Assembly (NCBI RefSeq): GCF_900142885.1
Contig: NZ_FRCL01000010.1
Span: 62,001 to 126,000, forward strand
Direction: 5' to 3'
DNA length: 64,000 bases
Source of the DNA: Flavobacterium xinjiangense
GTDB lineage: Bacteria; Bacteroidota; Bacteroidia; Flavobacteriales; Flavobacteriaceae
Shown: positions 18,131-27,450 of the stretch, piece after piece
How the letters are laid out: each line of letters opens with the position of its first letter
How positions within the stretch are numbered: position 1 is the first letter of the stretch
Notes under the pieces: generated by a model
Seen by the model: the letters and a program-made list of their open reading frames with translations, nothing else
What the model was told of the DNA's origin: nothing
Database searches by the model: none
Position numbers and translations under genes: made by a program

Positions 18131-21100
18131 ATGGAAACTTCAAGAACGCAGGATCCTCTATATACTCGTAGTTTAATTGAAGCCAGTTTAGACCCTTTTG
18201 TAACTATTAGTTTAGAAGGGAAAATTACTGACGTTAATGAGGCATCAATAAAAATTACTGGGATTTCGCGGGCAAAATTGATCGGTACTGACTTTTCAAA
18301 TTATTTTACGGAAAGAGAGAAAGCAAAAAAAGGATATGAACAAGTTTTTGAAAAAGGATTTGTTGCAGATTTTCCATTGACGATAAAACATAGTGATGGA
18401 AAATTAACAGATGTATTGTATAATGCTTCTGTTTATAAAGATGAAAATGGTGGTGTTTTGGGTGTTTTTGCAGCAGCAAGAGATGTAACCGCTCAAAAAT
18501 TATCATCTAAATATTCTCTAAGTTTAATTGAAGCAAGTTTAGATCCGTTGGTTACTATAAATATTGGCGGTAAAATCACTGATATGAATCAAGCTACAGT
18601 CAATATTACTGGAATAGAACGCAAAAAGTTAATTGGTTCAGATTTCTTTGATTATTTTACTGAACCTCAAAAAGCTCGTGAAGTATATCAAGAAGTTTTT
18701 GCTAAAGGTTCAGTTGCTGATTCTCCGCTTACACTTCGTCATAAAGACGGTAAGTTGACTGATGTATTATTCAATGGTTCCGTTTATAAAGATGACAGAG
18801 GGAATGTTTTAGGGGTTGTAATTGTCGCCAGAGATATTGCAGAGCAAAAATGGGCCACTGAATTACGTTCTGCCAACAAAGAATTGGCGTATCAAAATGA
18901 TGAAAAAGAAAAACGAGCTGAGGAATTGGTTATCGCAAATGAAGAATTAGCATATCAAAATAATGAAAAAGAAAAACGAGCAGACGAGTTAGGAATTGCT
19001 AATAAAGAGCTCGCATATCAGAATGACGAGAAAGAAAAAAGAGCCGCAGAGTTAGGAATTGCTAATAAAGAATTAGCATACCAAAATGATGAAAAAGAAA
19101 AACGTGCAGATGAGTTAGTTATTGCTAATAAAGAATTGGCATATCAAAATGATGAAAAAGAAAAACGTGCAGACGAGTTAGTTATTGCTAATAAAGAATT
19201 GGCGTATCAAAATGATGAAAAAGAAAAACGTGCTGATGAATTAGTTATTGCCAATAAAGAATTAGCGTATCAAAATGATGAAAAAGAAAAACGTGCAGAT
19301 GAATTAGTTATTGCCAATAAAGAATTGGCGTATCAAAATGACGAAAAAGAAAAACGTGCAGACGAATTGGTTATTGCCAATAAAGAGTTAGCATTTCAAA
19401 ATGACGAAAAAGAAAAACGTGCAGACGAATTGGCAATTGCCAATAAAGAGTTAGCATTTCAAAATAATGAAAAGGAAAAACGTGCAGACGAATTAATAAT
19501 TGCGAACAAAGAACTACGTTTTCAAAATGATGAAAAAGAAAAACGTGCAGCAGAATTACTGATTGCTAACAAAGAACTTATATTTCAGAATAAAGAAAAA
19601 GAAAAACGAAAAATTGAAAACAAAGAATTGGAAGATTTTAGCAATTCTTTAAAATTAGCTTCTCAATATTCTTTAAGTTTAATTGAAGCTAGCCGTGATC
19701 CTTTATTTACGATTAATCCAAAAGGTAAAATAACAGACACAAATGAGGCATCGGTAAGAGTTACAGGAATTTTACGTGAAAAATTAATCGGTTCTGATTT
19801 CTTTGATTATTTTACTGAACCACAAGAGGCCAGAAAGGCGTATCAGGAAGTCTTTGATAAAGATTTTATCGCAGATTATCCCTTAATTATAAAGGAGGAT
19901 CATAAATTAACTGATGTTTTGTTGAATGGTTCCGTTTATAAAAATGAGGAAGGAGAAGTACTAGGTGTTGTTGTGGTTGCAAGAGATATTACGGATCAAA
20001 AAAGAATTGAAAAAGAATCGATAGAAGCTAGGCTTTTTGCAGAATTAGCAACTGAAATTGCAGAAGACGCAAAACTTAATGCTGAAAAAGCTACAATTAT
20101 AGCGGAAGATGCCGTGAGAGCAAAACAACAGTTTTTGTCAAACATGAGTCATGAAATTCGTACACCAATGAATGCTATCATTGGATTTACGAAAGTGGTA
20201 TTAAAAACAGAATTATCTGCCAAACAAAAAGAATATTTAACAGCTATAAAAATGAGTGGCGATGCATTAATTGTACTCATAAATGACATACTTGATTTAG
20301 CAAAAGTAGATGCAGGTAAAATGGTGTTTGAAAAAACTCCCTTTAAAATGAAGGCTTCCATATCTTCAATGCTTCATTTATTTGAAACAAAAATCCAAGA
20401 AAGAAATTTAAAATTAATACAGGAATATGATAACAAAATACCTAATGTTTTGGTGGGAGATCCAGTTCGATTACACCAAATAATACTAAATCTTGTAAGT
20501 AATGCTGTAAAATTTACGAATAAAGGAAATATTACCGTAGGAGTTCATATGCTGCATGAAGATAATGAAAAAGTAATTATTGAATTTGCAGTCACCGATA
20601 CCGGAATTGGTATACCCAAAGCAAAAATAGATACCATATTCGAAAATTTTCAACAAGCAACTAGCGGTACTTCAAGATTATACGGAGGAACCGGACTAGG
20701 GCTTGCTATCGTGAAACAATTAGTTGAGCCACAAGGAGGTAAAATCCGAGTAAAAAGTATTGTTGATGTTGGAACTACGTTTAGTTTTACTTTAAGTTTT
20801 CAAAAAACAAATGCTGATGCTGTATTAGAAAACGAAATTTTAGAATTGGATACCGAAATAAAAGATATAAAAGTATTGGTAGTTGAAGATATTGCACTCA
20901 ATCAATTATTAATGAAAACGCTGTTGGATGATTTTGGATTCGATAGAGATATTGCTGAAAACGGTCAAATAGCAATTGAAAAGCTAAAAACTAAAAAGTA
21001 CGATATTATACTGATGGATTTACAAATGCCGGTTATGAACGGATTTGAAGCAACAGAATATATTCGTAATACAATGAATTCAAAAATTCCCATTATAGCT

Positions 21101-21649
21101 TTAACAGCTGATGTTACTACCGTAGATTTAGCTAAATGTAAAGCAGTAGGAATGAATGATTATATTGCAAAACCTGTTGACGAAAGAGTGTTGTACAGTA
21201 AAATAGTTGGAATACTAAAAAAACCAAAATTGGAGAAACTTAGTATAAAACTGAATGAAAATATTGGGATTAAAAATAGTTCGGAGAAAAAAATAAAATG
21301 TATTGACTTGGTTTATTTAAATCAACGAACAAAATCAAATCCAGCATTAATGATGGAGATGATTTCACTTTATTTAGAACAAACTCCTACCCTAATAAAC
21401 ACTATAAAGCAAAGTTTAGCTGACGAAGACTGGCTCTTATTAAGCTCAACTGTACATAAAATGATTCCTTCTTTTTCAATGATGGGAATACATCCTGATT
21501 TTGAAAATATGGCCAAAAAAATTCAGGAATATGCAAAAGCTCAAGAACAGAAAGACGGAATACACGACCTAGTCAATCAAATTGAAGATGTATGTTTGCA
21601 AGCCTGTTATGAATTACAAGAAGAATTTAACCTTATAAAAAATAATTAA
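18131..21649 (+). CDS. soluble hybrid histidine kinase, PAS-PAS-coil-PAS-HK-REC-Hpt
   Basis: 1172 residues from the ATG at 18131, which follows the regulator's stop by one base (the upstream in-frame start at 18092 would overlap it). No membrane segments. Order: two PAS domains (about 10-245), a long coiled coil of twelve 21-residue repeats (about 248-495), a third PAS (about 505-635), HisKA with phospho-acceptor His674 (SNMSHEIRTPMNA), HATPase with GTGLGLAIV, a receiver with Asp963 (LMDLQMP), and an Hpt domain with His1109 (HKMIPSF). A complete internal His-Asp-His relay whose next receiver could be the small protein encoded 2 bp downstream. Cytoplasmic sensing by PAS; ligand unknown. Confidence 0.92.
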   Translation: METSRTQDPLYTRSLIEASLDPFVTISLEGKITDVNEASIKITGISRAKLIGTDFSNYFTEREKAKKGYEQVFEKGFVADFPLTIKHSDGKLTDVLYNASVYKDENGGVLGVFAAARDVTAQKLSSKYSLSLIEASLDPLVTINIGGKITDMNQATVNITGIERKKLIGSDFFDYFTEPQKAREVYQEVFAKGSVADSPLTLRHKDGKLTDVLFNGSVYKDDRGNVLGVVIVARDIAEQKWATELRSANKELAYQNDEKEKRAEELVIANEELAYQNNEKEKRADELGIANKELAYQNDEKEKRAAELGIANKELAYQNDEKEKRADELVIANKELAYQNDEKEKRADELVIANKELAYQNDEKEKRADELVIANKELAYQNDEKEKRADELVIANKELAYQNDEKEKRADELVIANKELAFQNDEKEKRADELAIANKELAFQNNEKEKRADELIIANKELRFQNDEKEKRAAELLIANKELIFQNKEKEKRKIENKELEDFSNSLKLASQYSLSLIEASRDPLFTINPKGKITDTNEASVRVTGILREKLIGSDFFDYFTEPQEARKAYQEVFDKDFIADYPLIIKEDHKLTDVLLNGSVYKNEEGEVLGVVVVARDITDQKRIEKESIEARLFAELATEIAEDAKLNAEKATIIAEDAVRAKQQFLSNMSHEIRTPMNAIIGFTKVVLKTELSAKQKEYLTAIKMSGDALIVLINDILDLAKVDAGKMVFEKTPFKMKASISSMLHLFETKIQERNLKLIQEYDNKIPNVLVGDPVRLHQIILNLVSNAVKFTNKGNITVGVHMLHEDNEKVIIEFAVTDTGIGIPKAKIDTIFENFQQATSGTSRLYGGTGLGLAIVKQLVEPQGGKIRVKSIVDVGTTFSFTLSFQKTNADAVLENEILELDTEIKDIKVLVVEDIALNQLLMKTLLDDFGFDRDIAENGQIAIEKLKTKKYDIILMDLQMPVMNGFEATEYIRNTMNSKIPIIALTADVTTVDLAKCKAVGMNDYIAKPVDERVLYSKIVGILKKPKLEKLSIKLNENIGIKNSSEKKIKCIDLVYLNQRTKSNPALMMEMISLYLEQTPTLINTIKQSLADEDWLLLSSTVHKMIPSFSMMGIHPDFENMAKKIQEYAKAQEQKDGIHDLVNQIEDVCLQACYELQEEFNLIKNN
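18872..19612 (+). repeat. twelve 63-bp coding tandem repeats (coiled coil)
   Basis: Twelve units of 21 residues (consensus ANKELAYQNDEKEKRADELVI, with substitutions), three heptads each. Units 4-8 are identical in protein and nearly so in DNA, while outer units have diverged, a pattern typical of unequal crossing-over. The last unit is shortened. Confidence 0.9.
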
Positions 21650-21651
21650 CC

Positions 21652-22086
21652 GTGAAAAACGATACTAAAATAAAAATATTCTTAGTTGATGATGATGCAC
21701 TTTTCTTGAAGTCTTTGGAAATTGAATTTCTAGAAAATGCTGATTTTACTATTGAAACTTATCCTACTGGAGAATTGTGCGTTGCTAATTTATCTAATAC
21801 TCCTGATGTTGTAATATTAGACTACCAACTTGATGGTATTGTAGAAAATGCAATGAACGGATTAGAAACTTTGGACAAAATAAAAGGTTTTAATCCAAAT
21901 ATTCCAGTTGTCATGTTATCATCTCAAGATAAAATTGAGGTAGCCATAAACTGTATGCACCACAAGGCATTTGATTATGTTGTGAAAAGTGAAACTGCCT
22001 TTGTACGTTTGCAAAAGATTATTACTACCATTTTTAAATATCAAAAAATGGAAAAAGAATTAAGCTGGTATATGGACCGAATGTAA
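21652..22086 (+). CDS. single-domain response regulator (receiver)
   Basis: 144 residues, one CheY-like receiver. The acidic pair is in FLVDDDALF, the phospho-acceptor Asp in VVILDYQLDG, the Ser switch position in VVMLSSQD, and the Lys in DYVVKSE. There is no output domain. GTG start 2 bp after the upstream kinase stop, so translational coupling is likely. It probably accepts phosphoryl groups from the Hpt of that kinase, or carries them to CheR/CheB-type effectors that follow. Confidence 0.88.
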   Translation: MKNDTKIKIFLVDDDALFLKSLEIEFLENADFTIETYPTGELCVANLSNTPDVVILDYQLDGIVENAMNGLETLDKIKGFNPNIPVVMLSSQDKIEVAINCMHHKAFDYVVKSETAFVRLQKIITTIFKYQKMEKELSWYMDRM

Positions 22087-22180
22087 TTCGTACTCCTCAA
22101 TAACTATCCTTACGATTCGTTGATAGCTATTTTAATCACTCTTGATTTGGTCAAAATAAAACCAAATTTATTTCAATAAA

Positions 22181-23005
22181 ATGCAGTATAAAGACACATC
22201 AGATCTAGAAATTTCATTGCTATTAGAAGCGATTTATAGAAAACATGGTTATGATTTCAGACAGTATTCTCAAGCTCATATCCGCCGAAGAATAATGAAC
22301 AGAATGGCCATTTCAGGATTCGCCGATGTTTCTCAAATGCAATCTAAAGTTTTGAATGACGAAGAATTTGCTTCAGAACTCCTGCAGGATTTATCAATAA
22401 CGGTAACCGAAATGTTTCGTGACCCAACTTTTTATCAGTCATTAAGAGAAAAGGTCATCCCTATTTTAAAAACGTATCCCTTTATAAAAATATGGCATGC
22501 TGGCTGTGCTACAGGCGAAGAAGCGTATTCAATGGCGATTCTTTTGCAGGAAGAAGGCTTGTATGACAGAACTACAATTTATGCCACTGACTTTAACCAG
22601 TTGGCATTGAACCGTGCAAAAGAAGGTATTTTTTCGAACAAAATGATAAAAGAATACACTGTAAATTATCAACTGTCCGGAGGAAAAGAATCTTTTTCAA
22701 GTTATTATACTTCGAGTTATGATAATGTGATTATGAACCAATCTTTGAAAAAAAATATTGTTTGGGCCAATCATAATTTAGTAACAGATAGTGTATTTGC
22801 TGAAGTTAACTTGATATTATGTCGAAATGTACTTATATATTTTGATAAAAATTTGCAAAACAGCGTGCAAACTCTTTTTTACAATAGCCTCATTAATGGA
22901 GGCGTTTTATGTTTAGGATCTAAAGAAAGTTTGCGATATTCCGATTTATATTCGGAGTATCAAGAGATGGATAATAAACAAAGAATATTTAAAAAGAAAT
23001 ATTAA
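22181..23005 (+). CDS. CheR-type methyltransferase
   Basis: 274-residue S-adenosylmethionine-dependent methyltransferase of the CheR type, which methylates Glu residues of chemoreceptors in motile bacteria. It has the N-terminal helical domain (HIRRRIMNRM), the SAM-binding WHAGCATGEEAYSMAILL and the LCRNVLIYF motif. No methyl-accepting receptor is encoded in the window, so the target may be a sensor kinase, as suggested for CheB/CheR genes linked to hybrid kinases. It abuts the cheB-like gene: TAA and ATG are adjacent. Confidence 0.9.
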   Translation: MQYKDTSDLEISLLLEAIYRKHGYDFRQYSQAHIRRRIMNRMAISGFADVSQMQSKVLNDEEFASELLQDLSITVTEMFRDPTFYQSLREKVIPILKTYPFIKIWHAGCATGEEAYSMAILLQEEGLYDRTTIYATDFNQLALNRAKEGIFSNKMIKEYTVNYQLSGGKESFSSYYTSSYDNVIMNQSLKKNIVWANHNLVTDSVFAEVNLILCRNVLIYFDKNLQNSVQTLFYNSLINGGVLCLGSKESLRYSDLYSEYQEMDNKQRIFKKKY

Positions 23006-23566
23006 ATGCGTTATGAAGCAATTGTTATAGGAGTTTCGTCTGGAGGCATGAATGTTTTAAAAATAATATCCGCGGCCTTACCGACTGATTTCAAAATACC
23101 AATTATTGTAGTTCAACATGTAGGGGCACATTCCGATAGCCAATGGATACAGCTTTTAAATGAAAAAAGTAATCTTCATGTTAAGGAAGCTGATGAAAAA
23201 GAAAAAATAGAAAACGGAAAAATTTACTTTGCCCCGCCTAATTATCATTTACTAATTGAAAAAGATAAAACTTTTTCACTCACAATAGACGAGCGCGTAA
23301 ATTTTGCAAGGCCAGCAATTGATGTATTGTTTGAGTCAGCTGCTGAAGCTTACAGGAATAAATTAATAGGAATTGTGCTTACAGGCTCAAATAATGATGG
23401 GACTAAAGGTATAAAACGAATAAAAGAATGTGGCGGTCTGACGATTATTCAAGACCCAAAAACAGCTGAATCTCCTTATATGCCCATGTCAGTGCTTACA
23501 GCTATTGAACCTGATCATATTTTATCAATAGAGAACATAATCGCATTTTTGATAAAACTTAAATAG
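23006..23566 (+). CDS. CheB-type methylesterase, catalytic domain only
   Basis: 186 residues corresponding to the C-terminal catalytic domain of CheB, without the receiver domain. The expected catalytic triad is visible: Ser11 (IGVSSGG), His38 (VVQHVG) and Asp131 (GSNNDGTKG). It would reverse the methylation (or deamidate) targets of the CheR encoded immediately upstream. Lacking the receiver, it would not be controlled by phosphorylation in cis; the free receiver encoded two genes upstream could act in trans (inference). Confidence 0.9.
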   Translation: MRYEAIVIGVSSGGMNVLKIISAALPTDFKIPIIVVQHVGAHSDSQWIQLLNEKSNLHVKEADEKEKIENGKIYFAPPNYHLLIEKDKTFSLTIDERVNFARPAIDVLFESAAEAYRNKLIGIVLTGSNNDGTKGIKRIKECGGLTIIQDPKTAESPYMPMSVLTAIEPDHILSIENIIAFLIKLK

Positions 23567-23606
23567 TAAAAAAAAAAGAATAGATATAAATTTTACATAT
23601 AAAAAA

Positions 23607-26600
23607 ATGAAAATGACCCTTGGCAGAAAAATAGTAATAGGATTTAGTGCTTGTGCCGTTGTCCTTTTAGCAGTTGCAATTTTCTCTTTTAAAAATAGTG
23701 AAAAATTTGTCGCTTCAAATGCTTTGGTTAATCATTCCAACGAGGTGTTATCTCAATTTGATCAGATACTAATATCTTCCATCGATGCAGAGACTGGTAT
23801 ACGTGGTTATGTAATTACGGGCGAAGAAAATTACCTGAAACCATTTTTATCTTCCAAAACAAAAATAATAGAGCAACTTGCTAAAGTAAAGGAATTGACA
23901 AAAGACAATCCCAATCAACAAAAAAATATTGAAGAACTTTCGGAACAGCTCAAAATTCGTTTTGAAAATCTAAATAAAGCTTTAGACTTTCGTAAAAAAG
24001 ATTTTAAAAAAGCTCAAGAATTTATTGCTTCTGGCGAGGGGAAACAGTTGCAAGATGAAATAAGAAAAACAATTACTAAAACGCAGGAAACAGAACATAC
24101 TTTACTAAATGAAAGAATGCAAACAAGCGAAAATGATGCCGGCAAGTTTAATATTGTTTTTGCTTTTTTATTGTTAATCATTATTCTAATTCTTCTCGTA
24201 GTTTACACAATAGTCACTGAAAATTTGAAAGCACTGAAAAGCTCCGAATCAGAAACTGCCAATAAAAACTGGTTGCTAACGGGTAACTCAGAACTCAACG
24301 AAAAATTAATAGGAAACCAAAGTATAGCCCAGTTAGCAAACAATACGATTAGTTTTTTATGTACTTACCTGAAGGCTAATATAGGAGCTGTGTATCTCTT
24401 TGATGAAAATGACAATACGCTGATTCTAAATGGGAGATTTGCTTTTTCATCTTCAAAAGAAGGTAAGGAAATATTTAAAATAAATGAGGGGTTAATTGGT
24501 CAAGCCGCCTGGGAACAGAAACAAATTGCTATAACAGATGTATCCGAAGATCAAATACGCATCACATCAACCGTTTTGGATGCAAAACCTAAAAATTTAC
24601 TTATCACCCCTTTTCTGCTTGACGGAAAAACGATAGGAGTAATCGAAATAGGAAAACTTACTGATTTTAACGAAACCGAAAAGGAATTCATCAATGTCTC
24701 AATGAACAGTATTGCCATAAGTGTCAATACGGTACAACAAGTCGAAGAAAAAGAAAAAAGAGCCGCCGAATTAAGCATTGCCAACAAAGAACTTGCCTAT
24801 CAAAATGAGGAGAAAGAAAAAAGAGCTGCCGAATTAGGAATTGCAAACAAGGAACTTGCCTATCAAAATGATGAAAAGGAAAAAAGAGCTGCCGAATTAG
24901 GAATTGCCAACAAGGAACTCGCCTATCAAAATGATGAAAAGGAAAAAAGAGCTGCCGAATTAGGAATTGCCAACAAAGAACTCGCCTTTCAAAATGATGA
25001 AAAAGAAAAAAGGGCTGCCGAATTAGGAATTGCAAACAAGGAACTTGCCTTTCAAAATGAAGAAAAAGAAAAAAGGGCTGCCGAATTAGGAATTGCAAAC
25101 AAGGAACTTGCCTTTCAAAACGATGAAAAAGAAAAAAGAGCAGTAGAGTTGAGTTTTGCAAATAAAGAGCTTTCGATTCAAGCAGAAGAACTTCAAATGC
25201 AACAGGAAGAACTCAGACAATTGAATGAAGAACTGGAACAACAAGCACAAAATCTAAAACAACAACAAGAGGAACTGCAAATGACCAATGAAGAATTGGA
25301 AGAGCAGACCCAATCATTGGAAGAGAAAAATAAAGAAGTCGAAGCTTCAAAAAACAGTATAGAATTAAAAACAAAACAACTGGAGATAAGCAGTAAGTAT
25401 AAATCTGAATTCCTTGCAAACATGTCACATGAATTGAGAACCCCGCTGAACAGCTTGTTGATACTGTCAAAAGATCTATCAGAAAACAGAAAGAAAAATC
25501 TGGACGAAGTGCAGGTTGAAAGTGCAGAAATAATTTATAAAAGTGGACATGACTTACTGGTATTAATAAACGAAGTACTGGACCTTTCTAAAATTGAAGC
25601 AGGTAAAATGTCTATCAACATTGAAAAAGTATCCTTAAAAAATTTCACGGATGATTTAATTCGTGATTTTAGACATCAGGCAGAACAGAAAGGATTAAAA
25701 CTAGTTTGTAAATTGAGTACTGATTTACCAGAATATATACATACTGATTTACAACGATTGAATCAGATATTAAAAAATCTTATATCAAATGCCATAAAAT
25801 TCACCGAAAAAGGAAGTGTAACTTTATCTATTGACCCAAATACGGCAACTACATTGAACATTTCAATTACCGATACCGGAATTGGAATATCCGAAGACAA
25901 ACAAACGGCTATTTTTGAAGCTTTTCAACAAGCCGAAGGTGGTACTTCAAGAAAATATGGAGGAACGGGTCTAGGACTTTCTATTTCTCGAGAACTCGCA
26001 AAATTATTAGAAGCAGAAATTCAATTGAAAAGCAAACCTAACCATGGATCTACTTTTTCGCTTATTATTCCTTTGCAAATTCATCCTCAAGAAGAGACCT
26101 TCAACCCTATTCCGGTGCAACCTGTTTCCTATACGCCTCAAGTTATAAAGGAATCAATGTATCTTAATTATGACACCATAAAAGATGATAGAGATACGAT
26201 AAGTAAGGATGATAAAGTAGTACTGATTATTGAGGATGATCGGAATTTTGCCGCTATACTTTTAAACCAAGCACACAAAAAAGGATTCAAATGCTTGTCG
26301 GCAGCAACAGGAGAAGATGGACTATTACTTACTTCAAAATACAAACCAAACGCCATTATTCTAGATATGGGTCTACCTGGCATCAAAGGGCGACAAGTAT
26401 TACACGAACTAAAAGCAAATCCCGCCATAAGACACATACCAGTACATATCATTTCAGCAAATGACCGCACACTAGAACCAATCAGAGAAGGTGCTGTGGA
26501 GTATTTGATGAAACCAATCGCTAAAAATGAACTAGAAGAAGCTTTCAACCGAATTGAGAATTTTGTAAACAGAAAGATTAAAAACCTGATGATTATTGAA

Positions 26601-27383
26601 GACAATGAAAATTCCAGAAAAGCAATAAAAATACTCATTGGTAATGGCGATGTGAAATGTTTGGAAGCAGGAAGCGGTAAAGAAGCTTTGGAACTATATG
26701 AACAAAATAACATCGATTGCATCATTTTGGACATTGGTTTACCAGACATAAGTGGCTTTGAGCTCATCCATAAATTGGAAGAGATCAAAGGACATAACAT
26801 GCCTCCTATTATTATTTACACCGGAAAAGAACTAACAAAAGAAGAAAACAATCTGCTTCAAAAATATGCAGAAAGCATTATTATTAAAGGAATAAAATCA
26901 GAAGAACGATTACTGGACGAAACCGCGCTATTTCTGCATCGTACAATTAGTAATTTACCAAAATCGAAACAAATAATCATAAATAATTTGTACGATAAAG
27001 AAGCTATATTCCATTCTAAAAAAATACTTTTAGTAGATGATGATATGCGAAATGTTTTTGCATTATCCAAAATACTTCAAGAACGCGGGATGGACGTTAT
27101 AAAAGCCGAAAATGGAAAAACAGCATTAGATATGCTGGAAAAAAACCCTGATATTGATTTAGTTCTAATGGATATAATGATGCCCGAAATGGACGGTTAT
27201 GAAGCCATGAAAAGAATACGTGCCCAGATAAAATTCAGGAGTTTACCGGTTATTGCCCTCACTGCAAAAGCTATGAAAGATGATAAACAAAAATGTATAG
27301 ACGCTGGTGCAAATGATTACATTACTAAGCCAATTGATGTAGAACGTTTGTTATCATTGATGCGCGTATGGTTAAGTAAATAA
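23607..27383 (+). CDS. membrane hybrid histidine kinase, CHASE3-GAF-coil-HK-REC-REC-REC
   Basis: 1258 residues. Transmembrane helix about 8-27, CHASE3 periplasmic sensor (about 38-180, with ETGIRGYVITG), second helix about 186-208, GAF domain (about 240-375), six 21-residue coil repeats plus a Gln/Glu-rich coil (375-595), HisKA with His608 (ANMSHELRTPLNS), HATPase with GTGLGLSIS, and three receivers whose phospho-acceptor Asp are at 920, 1042 and 1189. The last receiver is the most canonical (LLVDDDMRN, MMPEMDG). No Hpt domain, unlike the neighbouring kinases. Envelope or redox input through CHASE3 and GAF is plausible but unproved. Confidence 0.92.
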   Translation: MKMTLGRKIVIGFSACAVVLLAVAIFSFKNSEKFVASNALVNHSNEVLSQFDQILISSIDAETGIRGYVITGEENYLKPFLSSKTKIIEQLAKVKELTKDNPNQQKNIEELSEQLKIRFENLNKALDFRKKDFKKAQEFIASGEGKQLQDEIRKTITKTQETEHTLLNERMQTSENDAGKFNIVFAFLLLIIILILLVVYTIVTENLKALKSSESETANKNWLLTGNSELNEKLIGNQSIAQLANNTISFLCTYLKANIGAVYLFDENDNTLILNGRFAFSSSKEGKEIFKINEGLIGQAAWEQKQIAITDVSEDQIRITSTVLDAKPKNLLITPFLLDGKTIGVIEIGKLTDFNETEKEFINVSMNSIAISVNTVQQVEEKEKRAAELSIANKELAYQNEEKEKRAAELGIANKELAYQNDEKEKRAAELGIANKELAYQNDEKEKRAAELGIANKELAFQNDEKEKRAAELGIANKELAFQNEEKEKRAAELGIANKELAFQNDEKEKRAVELSFANKELSIQAEELQMQQEELRQLNEELEQQAQNLKQQQEELQMTNEELEEQTQSLEEKNKEVEASKNSIELKTKQLEISSKYKSEFLANMSHELRTPLNSLLILSKDLSENRKKNLDEVQVESAEIIYKSGHDLLVLINEVLDLSKIEAGKMSINIEKVSLKNFTDDLIRDFRHQAEQKGLKLVCKLSTDLPEYIHTDLQRLNQILKNLISNAIKFTEKGSVTLSIDPNTATTLNISITDTGIGISEDKQTAIFEAFQQAEGGTSRKYGGTGLGLSISRELAKLLEAEIQLKSKPNHGSTFSLIIPLQIHPQEETFNPIPVQPVSYTPQVIKESMYLNYDTIKDDRDTISKDDKVVLIIEDDRNFAAILLNQAHKKGFKCLSAATGEDGLLLTSKYKPNAIILDMGLPGIKGRQVLHELKANPAIRHIPVHIISANDRTLEPIREGAVEYLMKPIAKNELEEAFNRIENFVNRKIKNLMIIEDNENSRKAIKILIGNGDVKCLEAGSGKEALELYEQNNIDCIILDIGLPDISGFELIHKLEEIKGHNMPPIIIYTGKELTKEENNLLQKYAESIIIKGIKSEERLLDETALFLHRTISNLPKSKQIIINNLYDKEAIFHSKKILLVDDDMRNVFALSKILQERGMDVIKAENGKTALDMLEKNPDIDLVLMDIMMPEMDGYEAMKRIRAQIKFRSLPVIALTAKAMKDDKQKCIDAGANDYITKPIDVERLLSLMRVWLSK
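24780..25157 (+). repeat. six 63-bp coding tandem repeats (coiled coil)
   Basis: Six 21-residue units (ANKELAYQNDEKEKRAAELGI type) followed by a partial seventh that runs into an unrelated Gln/Glu-rich coil. The same unit recurs in the kinase at 18.1 kb and the DHp-only protein at 52.1 kb. Confidence 0.9.
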
Positions 27384-27450
27384 TGGAATGCCATGATAAA
27401 GTTGGCAACTCCCCTATTCCTTAAGTTAAACTTTTATTTTACAATTGAAA

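Noticed and set aside
18872-25157. Regular direct repeats that could suggest a CRISPR array.
   Set aside because: They are 63-bp in-frame coding units without unique spacers and encode a coiled coil.
24724-25161. Long antisense ORF across the coil repeats.
   Set aside because: It is a shadow of the repeat coding sequence, with a composition forced by the sense strand; no start signal or homology pattern.
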